DNA of 23,029 nt from a virus, in IMG/VR virus record IMGVR_UViG_3300042887_003970, positions 1 to 23,029 of that record; one strand, given 5' to 3'. The position numbers were made by a program, and so were the translations under genes. Positions within the stretch are counted from its first letter, which is position 1, and every line of letters begins with the position of its first letter. The notes below the pieces were generated by a model, which saw only the letters and a list, made by a program, of their open reading frames with translations, made no database searches and had not been told where the DNA came from. This document shows, one piece after another, positions 14,582 through 21,212 of this stretch.

Positions 14582-14778
14582 TACGCGGCCCTCCCCCGGC
14601 TGCTCGCCTGTTGAAGCCGGTTTCCGTGCGTCACCTTCAAGGCGCGAATGACATCGGCCTCATCAAATTTCCACTCCCGCCCGACCTTGAATCCTGGCAC
14701 TCGATTTTGTGCCGCCCATTTAAGGAGCGTCGGCCTGGCCAACCCGAGCCGTTGCGCCATCTCCGTCGCAGAGGTCAT
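14581..14778 (-). CDS. xis: Excisionase-like MerR-type HTH protein
   Basis: The 65-aa product has a helix-turn-helix and wing, EMAQRLGLARPTLLKWAAQ then VPGFKVGREWKFDEADVIRA. This is the HTH_17 or excisionase fold seen in Xis proteins and in small MerR-like regulators. The ATG overlaps the upstream RHH gene stop (ATGA). Near a tyrosine integrase it may direct excision, but it is separated from the integrase by the switch region and a plus-strand gene, so a purely regulatory role is also possible. Confidence 0.75.
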   Translation of the reverse strand: MTSATEMAQRLGLARPTLLKWAAQNRVPGFKVGREWKFDEADVIRALKVTHGNRLQQASSRGRAA

Positions 14779-14936
14779 TTCTTGGCCCTCCGTTTGTTTT
14801 TGCGATCCACCATTTCGCGGACCGCTTGAACGATCACCTTGCTCATGGTGGTTCCGGTTGATTCGGCCTCCCGCTTTACCTCCTGCCAGAGGTCTAGTGG
14901 GAAACACGCTCCCTGTTTTTTGTTCGTCGCTGTCAT
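14775..14936 (-). CDS. Ribbon-helix-helix regulator
   Basis: The 53-aa product starts MTATNKKQGACFPLDLWQEV. It has the RHH pattern: a short basic strand (KKQGACFPLD), helix A (LWQEVKREAESTG), a turn, and helix B (TMSKVIVQAVREMVDRKN), with a basic tail. Arc/MetJ/CopG-type proteins of this size bind DNA as dimers. It is the first gene of the leftward early operon and lies directly beside the GGTGCAC palindromes, the first of which is 3 bp upstream of its ATG, so it is a good candidate to bind them and self-regulate. The longer frame to 14972 would run through two palindromes. Confidence 0.78.
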   Translation of the reverse strand: MTATNKKQGACFPLDLWQEVKREAESTGTTMSKVIVQAVREMVDRKNKRRAKK

Positions 14937-15121
14937 GCGGTGCACTTTTTTATTTCGGTGCACTTTTATCAATAAAAAAAATCAATGGGGTGTTGTCCCA
15001 CCATGAAAAAAACTATTGACATCCGCATGGGGACAAGGTTTGCGGGCGAAAATATTTTTTTGGTGCACCGAAAAAATAATTGATTGCAAGGGTGCACCTA
15101 TTCGCTGACATTGTTTTCGTT
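14937..15121. promoter_or_regulatory. Switch region with four GGTGCAC palindromic operators
   Basis: This AT-rich divergent intergenic region carries GGTGCACT at 14939-14946 and 14957-14964 (18-bp phase) and the perfect palindrome GGTGCACC at 15062-15069 and 15091-15098. A near inverted pair TTGTCCC (14993-14999) and GGGACAA (15030-15036) lies between them. TTGACA occurs on the plus strand at 15016-15021 without a good -10 box. The arrangement looks like an operator array controlling the leftward early operon and the rightward regulator. Confidence 0.65.
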
Positions 15122-15451
15122 GTGGGTCGGCACAAAAAACCAGACAGCGAAAAAGTAAAAAAACCGGGAGTCTCTTTGACCCCGGAGTGTCAGGATATTT
15201 TAGCCAAAATCATCCGCTACGAGTTCGAGGTGAACCAGACCGACATGGTTCCATCTCAAGCCATCCGCAAGTGCATGAGGCTCGCGTGGGACTATCACTA
15301 CAAGGCAGCATATGAACAGCACGAAGCCATGGGACACCCCCTCCCCCAGGGCGCGTCCGCGAATATTGTGCGCCCACAATCCGTGACCTCCGCTGGTGGA
15401 TACTCAACTCAGAAAACTGCGAACTCCCTCCAAACTGGCAAGGCGAAGTGA
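15122..15451 (+). CDS. Plus-strand regulator, RHH-like
   Basis: This is the only convincing gene on the plus strand. The product (about 109 aa from GTG) begins VGRHKKPDSEKVKKPGVSL and continues TPECQDILAKIIRYEFEV, then MVPSQAIRKCMRLAWDY. That is a basic strand followed by two helices, as in RHH/CopG-like regulators. The start is uncertain: GTG at 15122 or TTG at 15080; the latter would include the 15091 palindrome. Divergent from the early operon and convergent with integrase (13-bp gap), it sits where a lysogeny repressor would. It is not a classical CI: no HTH or peptidase domain is seen. The C-terminal third is low-complexity. Confidence 0.6.
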   Translation: MGRHKKPDSEKVKKPGVSLTPECQDILAKIIRYEFEVNQTDMVPSQAIRKCMRLAWDYHYKAAYEQHEAMGHPLPQGASANIVRPQSVTSAGGYSTQKTANSLQTGKAK

Positions 15452-15464
15452 TCGACCTGACCGC

Positions 15465-16469
15465 CTAAAGCGCCCAGAACTTCTCCGCGTCCGCTTTTCT
15501 AACGCCCCGCGCGTATTTTTCCTCCACCATGCGCGCCGAGGAATGCCCGAGGAAGTAAGCCGTCTTGGAGCTATCCTGCCACATCGCCCGGTGCATGGAT
15601 GCCGCCGTGTGGCGAAGGCAGTTCTGCGGCCATTCCGCCCACTTCATTTGTTCGGCCAGCTTCGTGCGTGCGCGCTTGATGATGTCCTCGTTTATGCGCG
15701 GCCATTTTTTCGGAAGATGCCGGCGGAGGGCAGGCAGGATCGGCACGAAGCGCGGCCGGGGTTGAAGGTCCGTAGATTTGCGGATCGGGATAAAAATCTC
15801 ATCTTTCTCGATGTGCTTCGGCTCACACCGCCACACCTCCGAGATTCGCATGCCGCCAAAAACTCCGAGCACGAGCCAAGCGCGGAGGCGCGCATCTTTT
15901 TTAGTGAGCGCCAGCAACCGCTTCACCTCCGCCACCGTCAAGAGGTGATGCTCCGGCGCGGCCTTCGGCGTGTCGATCTTGAGCACCGGATTGGTCGAAG
16001 TGAGTTCGTAGCGAACCAGCCAATTCCAGACAAGCCGGAGATACACGAACCCTTGGTTCGCCGTAGTCCCTGACCACCCCGGCCGCGAGAGAAACGCATC
16101 GATGTGAATCGCTTTGATGTCGCGGAGGTCCTTCGCGCCATACTCCGCCACGAACTTCCCCCACCACCACTCCAAGAGCCGCCGGTGGTTCCCATCCTTC
16201 AGCTTCGGCATCCGCGCCAGGCAGAACTCCCTCCACCCCTGCGCCACCGTCATTCCCGCCGGGCCGGTGAAAGCCTCCGTCCCGCGAGTCTCCAGCTTCT
16301 CCAAGAGTGCCGCCTGATGAACCCGCGCCTCCGCCTGGGTGCGAAAAAATTCCCGCTTGGCGACGCCATTGATCCGCGAAAAAACCACGAAACGAGGCTC
16401 CCCCCGCACCGTAGCCGTGCGAATGGTGACAACTGGCTTGTTGCGCCGTGTTGCGCTTGTTGCGCTCAT
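15465..16469 (-). CDS. int: Tyrosine recombinase/integrase
   Basis: This phage integrase recombines attP with attB. The 334-aa product from ATG 16469 has a core-binding region (about 70-165) and a catalytic domain. Catalytic residues are Arg in GGMRISEV (R208), Lys in IRKSTD (K231), Arg in NCLRHTAAS (R286), His in LGHSS (H309) and the Tyr nucleophile in EEKYARG (Y319). The box II His is replaced by Asn (N283 of N-C-L-R), tolerated in some integrases. A TTG-started 12-residue extension was rejected. The gene begins about 110 bp from the tRNA-Thr fragment at 16579-16625, which supports that fragment as the attachment core. Confidence 0.95.
   Translation of the reverse strand: MSATSATRRNKPVVTIRTATVRGEPRFVVFSRINGVAKREFFRTQAEARVHQAALLEKLETRGTEAFTGPAGMTVAQGWREFCLARMPKLKDGNHRRLLEWWWGKFVAEYGAKDLRDIKAIHIDAFLSRPGWSGTTANQGFVYLRLVWNWLVRYELTSTNPVLKIDTPKAAPEHHLLTVAEVKRLLALTKKDARLRAWLVLGVFGGMRISEVWRCEPKHIEKDEIFIPIRKSTDLQPRPRFVPILPALRRHLPKKWPRINEDIIKRARTKLAEQMKWAEWPQNCLRHTAASMHRAMWQDSSKTAYFLGHSSARMVEEKYARGVRKADAEKFWAL
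16439..16466. repeat. Three TGTTGCGC(C/T) repeats, candidate integrase arm sites
   Basis: TGTTGCGCC at 16439-16447 is followed by TGTTGCGCT at 16449-16457 and again at 16458-16466. They lie at the integrase start, partly in codons for its SATSATRRN N-terminus. The same 9-mer recurs at 16659-16667 across the tRNA core. Placement on both sides of the core is as expected for integrase arm-type sites, but codon repetition could also explain it. Confidence 0.4.
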
Positions 16470-16578
16470 GGGGGGCAATTTCAACCATTTGCCGTGCCAT
16501 TTCAATCCATTTCGTGCGATACAGAAAAACGCCCGCCAAGCCAGTGTTTATGCGGTTCGAGGGGCTTCAGAAGGGGGG

Positions 16579-16625
16579 AGCCGACGACGGGATTTGAACC
16601 CGTGACCTATCGATTACGAATCAAA
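16579..16625 (-). other. attP core: 3' half of tRNA-Thr(CGT)
   Basis: Reading the minus strand, the 47 bp contain an anticodon loop TTCGTAA (anticodon CGT), partial anticodon stem, variable loop AGGTC, T-arm ACGGG-TTCAAAT-CCCGT, acceptor strand CGTCGGC and discriminator T. The 5' half (GCCGACG, D-arm) is absent; the upstream sequence is the end of the winged-helix gene. A 3' tRNA half beside an integrase is the classic phage attachment identity block, which rebuilds the tRNA upon integration. Its position between phage lysis and integrase genes means attP rather than attL or attR. Confidence 0.8.
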
Positions 16626-16649
16626 ATTTGCGTGCTGTTTTGCAGGTAT

Positions 16650-16961
16650 TTATAGAGGTGTTGCGCTCTTATTGCGCGCTGTTGCCGACTTTGGGCGGTA
16701 GAAAGTCGTCGTGCGCGGGGTGCCTTTGCCGTCGTCCACTTTGTGCGTGCAGCGGTCAAGCAAGCCTTTGCTGGCTTTGTTGGACAGCGTGCGTGCCGCA
16801 CCTGAGTAGCTGAGGCCGAGGTCGGCGGCGATTTCGCGGACGGTGCGCCATCCGGCGGCGCGGAGAGGAGCGGCATCCGTGATGCGGGAGGTTTCAAATA
16901 CGGCTTCCCACGCGGATGTCAGATCGGGAGAAGCCAGGGATTCCCCTTTTTTCTTTCGCAT
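16650..16961 (-). CDS. Winged-helix DNA-binding protein
   Basis: The 103-aa product starts MRKKKGESLASPDL and has a winged-helix signature TVREIAADLGLSYSGAARTL (about 40-59), then SNKASKGLLDRC and a wing with TPRTTTFYRP. The fold is like small MarR/ArsR-type regulators. The start overlaps the phosphoesterase gene end by 43 bp, and the stop is 24 bp from the attachment core. It ends the late operon, so it may modulate late or integration functions, but there is no direct evidence. The C-terminal codons carry a TGTTGCGCT repeat on the plus strand (16659-16667). Confidence 0.7.
   Translation of the reverse strand: MRKKKGESLASPDLTSAWEAVFETSRITDAAPLRAAGWRTVREIAADLGLSYSGAARTLSNKASKGLLDRCTHKVDDGKGTPRTTTFYRPKSATARNKSATPL
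16659..16678. repeat. TGTTGCGCT repeat plus near copy, second arm-site candidate
   Basis: 16659-16667 is an exact TGTTGCGCT and 16670-16678 is TATTGCGCG (two mismatches). They are the same 9-mer as at 16439-16466, on the other side of the tRNA-Thr core, and are embedded in the last codons of the winged-helix gene. Confidence 0.35.
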
Positions 16962-17650
16962 AAATTCACGGTGAGGGATGTGTCGCAGTAGTGGCCGTAG
17001 GCGAAGCCCTGCGACCAGGCCAGAGTCGCCCGGCGGTGGTTGGCATAGGGCATGTCGAAGTTGGCGAGCATGCCGACGCAATAGCCGCTGGCGCCGTCGA
17101 TGTTGCGGGCGCGCTCCCAGCCGACGCGGTGGAGGTGGGCCATCACGACATTGCCGTAGGTCTCGGCGTGGTCTCGGATGGCGGAGACATTGAACATGGA
17201 GCCGTGGACGAATTTCGTGCCGCCGAGCATTTGGTATTCGCGAATGCCGTAGGGAGTAAGAGTGGCACGCAGTTTGTTTGCAGTTTCTGTAATCTTTTGG
17301 ATGGTTAGATTCGCGGCGTAGGCGAGGAGGGCGTTGGGGCTTTGGGAAAATTTCCAGAGGCGGGCTTCGTGGTTGCCGCACAGGATGTGCTGCGGGCGGA
17401 GTTCGTGGAGGAATTCGATGCCTGCGGAGAGATCCCCGGCGACATCGGCGGCGTGGTCGGAGTCGTTACTGTCGCGGACGGCTCCGGCGCGGAAAGCGGA
17501 GAGGTCAATGAAGTCGCCAAGGTGGAGGGTCTTGTCGGGCTTCCAGCGCTCCTTAAAAATCAACACGGCTTTGCGGGCTTCGGGATCGATCTCCGCTCCG
17601 TGACTGCATCCGACGGCCAGCCACTTTTTCCATTTTTTGATTGGCGTCAT
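16919..17650 (-). CDS. Calcineurin-like metallophosphoesterase
   Basis: The 243-aa product has the metallophosphoesterase blocks GCSHG (about 14-18), LHLGDFIDL (42-50), CGNHEARL (91-98), FVHGSMF (147-153) and VVMAHLHRVG (168-177). These give two-metal ligands H17, D46, N93-H94, H149, H172 and H174. The first block normally has Asp-x-His; here Cys15 replaces the Asp, which may alter one metal site. The substrate is not predictable (phosphodiester, nucleotide or protein phosphate). The ATG overlaps the upstream gene (ATGA); an upstream extension to 17734 was rejected. The location after the lysis genes is a typical accessory position. Confidence 0.88.
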   Translation of the reverse strand: MTPIKKWKKWLAVGCSHGAEIDPEARKAVLIFKERWKPDKTLHLGDFIDLSAFRAGAVRDSNDSDHAADVAGDLSAGIEFLHELRPQHILCGNHEARLWKFSQSPNALLAYAANLTIQKITETANKLRATLTPYGIREYQMLGGTKFVHGSMFNVSAIRDHAETYGNVVMAHLHRVGWERARNIDGASGYCVGMLANFDMPYANHRRATLAWSQGFAYGHYCDTSLTVNLCERKKGNPWLLPI

Positions 17651-17904
17651 GGGAGGTCGGGAATCTCGTTGTCTTTTCGGAGTTCCCAAATGAAGGAACG
17701 GATTTTTTCGAGCGTGGCGGGGCAGGCTTTGCATTCGCGGCCTTCGTCGTCTCGCCAGGACTTAAATTCGCCACCGCCGTGTTTAAGGAAGGCCCGGATT
17801 TCTTGAAGGAGGTCGTCGATTATTAAAATCGTGTCCATTCCCTTGACCGCGCAAATGTGCTCGGTGCGTTCTTCGGGCAGGGTGAATTCGAGAGTGGCTT
17901 TCAC
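17647..17904 (-). CDS. Hypothetical 85-aa phage protein
   Basis: The product starts at GTG (GTGA overlap with the gene upstream) with VKATLEFTLPEERTEH. A helical region IDDLLQEIRAFLKHGGG, a cysteine pair in GRECKACP and a helix LEKIRSFIWELRKDN follow. Small phage proteins with this LEFTLPEE start are familiar as a conserved family of unknown function. Its stop overlaps the phosphoesterase start. Confidence 0.75.
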   Translation of the reverse strand: MKATLEFTLPEERTEHICAVKGMDTILIIDDLLQEIRAFLKHGGGEFKSWRDDEGRECKACPATLEKIRSFIWELRKDNEIPDLP

Positions 17905-18146
17905 GCTTCTTCCTCCTCTTCTTCGTCCTCGTCTTCTTCCTCGTAGGGCCAGAGCAGGTCTTCGGCTTCGCGGGCGAGGGATTTCGCGGCGTAGTCGTTG
18001 CCGAACTTGAAATCCATGTTGTATGTCGTGCCTTCGTCTTCCCAACTCACGACCGCGATGCCGTGGGCGAAATGCTCGGCGAGGAGTGCACGGGCTTGGA
18101 GCATGACGGCCTCGCGGTCTTTGGGCGGGGCGGGTTTCTTGGCCAT
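17901..18146 (-). CDS. Hypothetical 81-aa protein with acidic tail
   Basis: The product starts MAKKPAPPKDREAVMLQA. It has a small mixed domain (LLAEHFAHGIAVVSWEDEG, TYNMDFKFGNDYAAKSL) and ends in a run of acidic residues (EEEDEDEEEEEEA). The start follows the endolysin stop by one base (TAATATG). The acidic tail could mimic DNA or neutralise a basic partner; this is speculation. Confidence 0.7.
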   Translation of the reverse strand: MAKKPAPPKDREAVMLQARALLAEHFAHGIAVVSWEDEGTTYNMDFKFGNDYAAKSLAREAEDLLWPYEEEDEDEEEEEEA

Positions 18147-18147
18147 A

Positions 18148-18756
18148 TTAAAGCACCCGATTGAGGGCGGCTAGGAGGGCGGCGTGGGCGGCTGGGGAGC
18201 AGTCGTCTTTGCGGCCGGGGGCGATGTCCGCGTGGCGGAGGATGTTGGCGAGGGGGATGTGGTGCTCGCGCAGGATGGGGAGAAGGTATTCGACGGCGCT
18301 GAGGAGGGCGTCTTCGCTCAAGGGCGTGGTGTAGGTGTCGCCTTCCCAGGCTAGGCCGACGCTGAATGAGTTGGCGTCTTTGCGGCCTTGCCAGCTTGAG
18401 ACTCCGGCGTGCCAGGTGCGTTGGCTCGGCAGGGCGAGGACGGTGCGTTTGCCGTTGCGGGCGATGATGCAGTGGTAGGAGACTTTGCTGACGGGGTCAC
18501 AGCACCATGAGACGGATCCGGCGTAGGCTCCGCTGGTGTGGTGCAGGACGATGTGGGTGGGCTTGATCACGCGGCCCGCGCTGATGTTTGGGGTTCGCTT
18601 GTTGGTCTGTTGGTAAAACTTTGGCTCGGGCTTGATGGTGCCGGAGGTTTTGGCCGGGGAGGTTTTGGCGGGCTTCGCGGGCTTCGGCTCAGGCGCGGGC
18701 GCTGGGGATTGCGCGGGCTTGGGGAGCATAAAGAAGCGGGCGAGGAGGGAGAGCAT
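18148..18756 (-). CDS. N-acetylmuramoyl-L-alanine amidase endolysin
   Basis: The 202-aa product cleaves the bond between muramic acid and the peptide stem during host lysis. It has the Amidase_2 fold: HIVLHHTSG with zinc His72 (or 73), TWHAGVS (H116), LRHADIAPGRKDD with zinc His175, K183, and D184-D185-C186 as third ligand region. The N-terminus MLSLLARFFM is a short hydrophobic stretch followed by a Pro/Ala/Lys linker (about 12-45), which may anchor or export it. GTG at 18759 is an equally possible start. It follows the lipoprotein and holin-like genes, forming a lysis cassette. Confidence 0.92.
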   Translation of the reverse strand: MLSLLARFFMLPKPAQSPAPAPEPKPAKPAKTSPAKTSGTIKPEPKFYQQTNKRTPNISAGRVIKPTHIVLHHTSGAYAGSVSWCCDPVSKVSYHCIIARNGKRTVLALPSQRTWHAGVSSWQGRKDANSFSVGLAWEGDTYTTPLSEDALLSAVEYLLPILREHHIPLANILRHADIAPGRKDDCSPAAHAALLAALNRVL

Positions 18757-19007
18757 CACTTGTCTTTCAGCGCGGGGAGGGATTTTTGAAATTCGCCGAG
18801 GGCGTTCCAGAGGTCGCGGTTCGCGGCTTCGCTGTCGGTCAGGCGTGGCTCAAAGCGCACGGTGGCGCGGATGTGGAGCGTGCCAGCCTCGCCGATGCGG
18901 TCGCCGAAGGGAGGCATCGGGACGGCCACGCACGAGGTCAGGAAGGCCATTGCGAGGAAGAGCCAGCCGAGGATCATCAACACGGCGGCGACCTGTTTGG
19001 GGTTCAT
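18756..19007 (-). CDS. Small lipoprotein, possible outer spanin-like
   Basis: The 83-aa product has a signal peptide with a hydrophobic core (VLMILGWLFLAMAF) and lipobox LTSC with Cys26, predicting an acylated, membrane-anchored mature protein. It lies between a holin-like gene and the endolysin. An Rz1-like outer-spanin role in membrane disruption is therefore suggested by position, but the mature part (about 57 aa) is not proline-rich like Rz1. The start overlaps the holin-like stop (ATGA). Confidence 0.75.
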   Translation of the reverse strand: MNPKQVAAVLMILGWLFLAMAFLTSCVAVPMPPFGDRIGEAGTLHIRATVRFEPRLTDSEAANRDLWNALGEFQKSLPALKDK

Positions 19008-19177
19008 TTTTCTTTTCGCAGGAGATTGATCAATCCCACGAGGCCGAGACCGGCCGCCACGATTTGGTTCTGGAGCTCTGGTTCCAGACGAAGGCCCAGC
19101 GCCGTGGCCACCAAAATTGCACCACGCCAGGAAGACGACTCGGCGGCTCTGTCCAAAACATAGAAGATTGCTTTCAT
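19004..19177 (-). CDS. 57-aa holin-like membrane protein
   Basis: The product starts MKAIFYVLDRAAESSSWRGA. It then has two short hydrophobic helices (ILVATALGL and IVAAGLGLVGLINLL) separated by LEPELQNQ, and a basic C-terminus LRKEK. Two hydrophobic spans with a short hinge and charged tail, directly before the lipoprotein and amidase genes, fit a small holin. The stop overlaps the next start (ATGA). Not a named family; the holin call is from topology and position. Confidence 0.65.
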   Translation of the reverse strand: MKAIFYVLDRAAESSSWRGAILVATALGLRLEPELQNQIVAAGLGLVGLINLLRKEK

Positions 19178-19201
19178 GCTTCGCGGCCTGATGTCAAAGG
19201 A

Positions 19202-19501
19202 TCACGGGGTGTGGCGGTCGAGTTTGGACTCGAGTCGGTCCATGATGGTGATGGCTCGGTTGGTGGTCTGCTGGTTGCTGCTGATGACCTCGAGCATTTC
19301 TCGGTTGGCGGTTTTAAGGTGCATGACGAATTCCTCGTTCTGCCGGTCCATCTTCGACTCGACGCGCTCGAGGCGGCGGGTGAACCAGCGGAAAAGCACG
19401 CTGGCAAAAACGAGCCCGATCGCCACGAGCGCGATCAGGTGCCAAGTGGCATCCTGACGCGCTGCGTGGTTGATGATGCCGAGGGCGGAGTCGGGCGTCA
19501 T
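19202..19501 (-). CDS. Single-TM protein with long coiled coil, lysis-associated
   Basis: The 99-aa product starts MTPDSALGIINHAARQDATW. A membrane span (about 20-38, including IALVAIGLVFASVLF) is followed by a charged coiled coil (RRLERVESKMDRQNEEFVM; ANREMLEVISS; IMDRLESKLDRH). The topology, TM near the N-terminus with a helical outside domain, resembles inner spanins or holin/antiholin partners. It sits between the fibre gene and the holin-like gene. Its start overlaps the fibre stop (ATGA). Confidence 0.7.
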   Translation of the reverse strand: MTPDSALGIINHAARQDATWHLIALVAIGLVFASVLFRWFTRRLERVESKMDRQNEEFVMHLKTANREMLEVISSNQQTTNRAITIMDRLESKLDRHTP

Positions 19502-21198
19502 GAGTTCGCCTGAGCGATGAGGTTGCCTACGATGGCTGTCGTCGCGACATTCGCGAGGCGCTCGGTGTTGAGGGCCGAGACTTTGGCGAGTTCGGCGGTC
19601 AACTCCGTGCGGACTTGGCTGGCCACGGTGGCGGCGCTTGGGGCTGTCGCACCGCTGACCGGGGCGTCGAGGCGAGCGAGTTCGGTGGCGAGTTCTACGC
19701 GGACTTCGTCGGCGATGGCGGCTGCGGTTGGGACGGTCGGCGCATTAGTGAGGGTCGTGACGGTCGCCAAGGTGCCGGATGGCGCGAGGCGGCTGGAGAC
19801 GGCGGCGTCGATGCGGCCGAGTTCGACCGAAAGCTCGGTGCGGACTTGGCTGGCGATTTCGGCCTCGGTCGGGACATCGGGCGAGTTGGTGAGGGTATCG
19901 ACCACGCCTCCGGTGATTTCGCGGGAGGCAGCAGACCAGACGGCGCTGGCGATTTCACCCTCGGTGGGCACATCGGGCGCATTGGTAAGGGTGTCCACCG
20001 TGCCGCCGGTTGTGGTGCGCGTGGCGGCGCTCCACACGGCATTTGCCACGCTGGCTGCGGTTGGCGCGCTGGTCGGTGCATTGTAGTCTGCCGATGCGAG
20101 CCTGCTCGAAACGGAGGCATCCAAGTTGATGAGCTTGCCGCCTGCTCGCTCAAGGTCCGAGCGGATCGCGGCGACGAGGGCGATTTCGTCCACATTCTGG
20201 TTGCCGATGGCGCCGACGAGGGCGTTGAGCACGGCTTGGCCGTCGCCTTCGTTGAGGAGCGAGCCTTCCACGGCGGCGCTGATCTGCGCGGTGGTTGGCG
20301 GGGTTGTGTAGTCGGCAGAGGCGAGTCGGCTCGAGATGCTTTGGTCGATGCGCCCAAGCTCGGTTCCGAGTTCCGTGCGAACGGCTGTGGCGACCGCGCT
20401 TGCGCTCGGTGCGGAGGTTGGCGCGGTGTAGTCTGCATCTGCCAGACGGCTGGAGATCGTGGCATCCAGATTACTGAGCTCTGTCAGCTCTGTGCGAACG
20501 GCTGAAGCCACAGCGGCGGCTGTCGGGGCGCTGGTCGGGGCGGTGTAGGCTGCCGAGGCCAGACGGCTTGAGACGGAGGCATCCAGATTGGAAAGCTCGG
20601 TCAATTCCGTTCGGACGGCGGAGGCCACCGAAGCGGCGCTAGGCACGCTCGGCAGGTCGCCGGTGGTGAGGGTCGAGCGACTGGAGATCGTGGCGTCGAG
20701 GTTTGCGAGTTTGGCGGAGTTGGAATCTAGCTCGGTGCGGATCTGGACCACGGTTGGGATCGAAAGCGCGGAGATGGCGGACTCGACGAGACTTTGGTCG
20801 GCAGGATCGCTCGGCAACGCATCGGTCTTGCTCTTGATGGCCGAGATGTCCGAGTTCGCTGGGGCTGTGTAGGCCGAGGAAGCGAGGCGGGAGCTTGTTG
20901 CAGCGTCGAGGTTTTCGACTCCGGCGCGGCCTAGGACCCAGAGGCTCGGGATGTGCTGAGAATCAACCGTGCTGTCGGCGGTCTTGAAGATTGCGGCGTA
21001 TTCGCCTTCCGAGGAATTGCTGGAGGACAGCGTGTAAGCATACAGCCCGCCGCCGACTGCGGTGGCGCTGCCGCCGGTGACGATCTGCGTGCCGGACGGA
21101 TCGTAAATGTCGATGGTGACGGTGAGGCCGGTTTTGCCTTGTTTGCTCGCCGTGAAAAAGGCGAGGAACTTTACGGAGTTTGAGACTTGTTCGAGCAT
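19498..21198 (-). CDS. Repeat-rich phage fibre/tail protein, 566 aa
   Basis: The N-terminal about 95 residues (from MLEQVSNSVKFLAFF; then VTIDIYDPSGT and GGGLYAYTL) look like an Ig-like or baseplate-binding domain. The remainder consists of about eight degenerate units around LDASVSSRLA (also IDAAVSSRLA, LDATISSRLA), separated by YTAPTSAPTA and VRTELTEL segments. This is a heptad-like trimeric shaft pattern. One inserted segment (SLLNEGDGQAVLNALVGAIG) and two TLTNAPDVPTE units break the regular array. It probably forms a fibre or tail shaft connecting to host contact domains. The start is the ATG 14 bp after the upstream stop; the extension to 21366 was rejected because it reads through the upstream gene. 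Confidence 0.8.
   Translation of the reverse strand: MLEQVSNSVKFLAFFTASKQGKTGLTVTIDIYDPSGTQIVTGGSATAVGGGLYAYTLSSSNSSEGEYAAIFKTADSTVDSQHIPSLWVLGRAGVENLDAATSSRLASSAYTAPANSDISAIKSKTDALPSDPADQSLVESAISALSIPTVVQIRTELDSNSAKLANLDATISSRSTLTTGDLPSVPSAASVASAVRTELTELSNLDASVSSRLASAAYTAPTSAPTAAAVASAVRTELTELSNLDATISSRLADADYTAPTSAPSASAVATAVRTELGTELGRIDQSISSRLASADYTTPPTTAQISAAVEGSLLNEGDGQAVLNALVGAIGNQNVDEIALVAAIRSDLERAGGKLINLDASVSSRLASADYNAPTSAPTAASVANAVWSAATRTTTGGTVDTLTNAPDVPTEGEIASAVWSAASREITGGVVDTLTNSPDVPTEAEIASQVRTELSVELGRIDAAVSSRLAPSGTLATVTTLTNAPTVPTAAAIADEVRVELATELARLDAPVSGATAPSAATVASQVRTELTAELAKVSALNTERLANVATTAIVGNLIAQANS
19655..20915 (-). repeat. Degenerate DNA/protein repeat array in fibre gene
   Basis: SSRLA-type units recur in the coding strand near 20900, 20690, 20580, 20460, 20340, 20110, 19800 and 19660. 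Nearly identical blocks include plus-strand gaGACGGAGGCATCCAgatt at 20570-20590 and a close copy at 20110-20120. Their spacing is uneven (about 110 bp to over 300 bp), so the array has diverged or has been rearranged by duplication. Confidence 0.65.
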
Positions 21199-21212
21199 GG
21201 GTTGGTGTGGGT

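Noticed and set aside
16470-16505. 12-residue TTG-initiated extension of integrase
   Set aside because: Uses a TTG start when a good ATG lies at 16469; the extra residues add no recognised domain.
19615-20505. Plus-strand ORF of 296 aa
   Set aside because: Glycine-rich antisense of the repeat-rich fibre gene.
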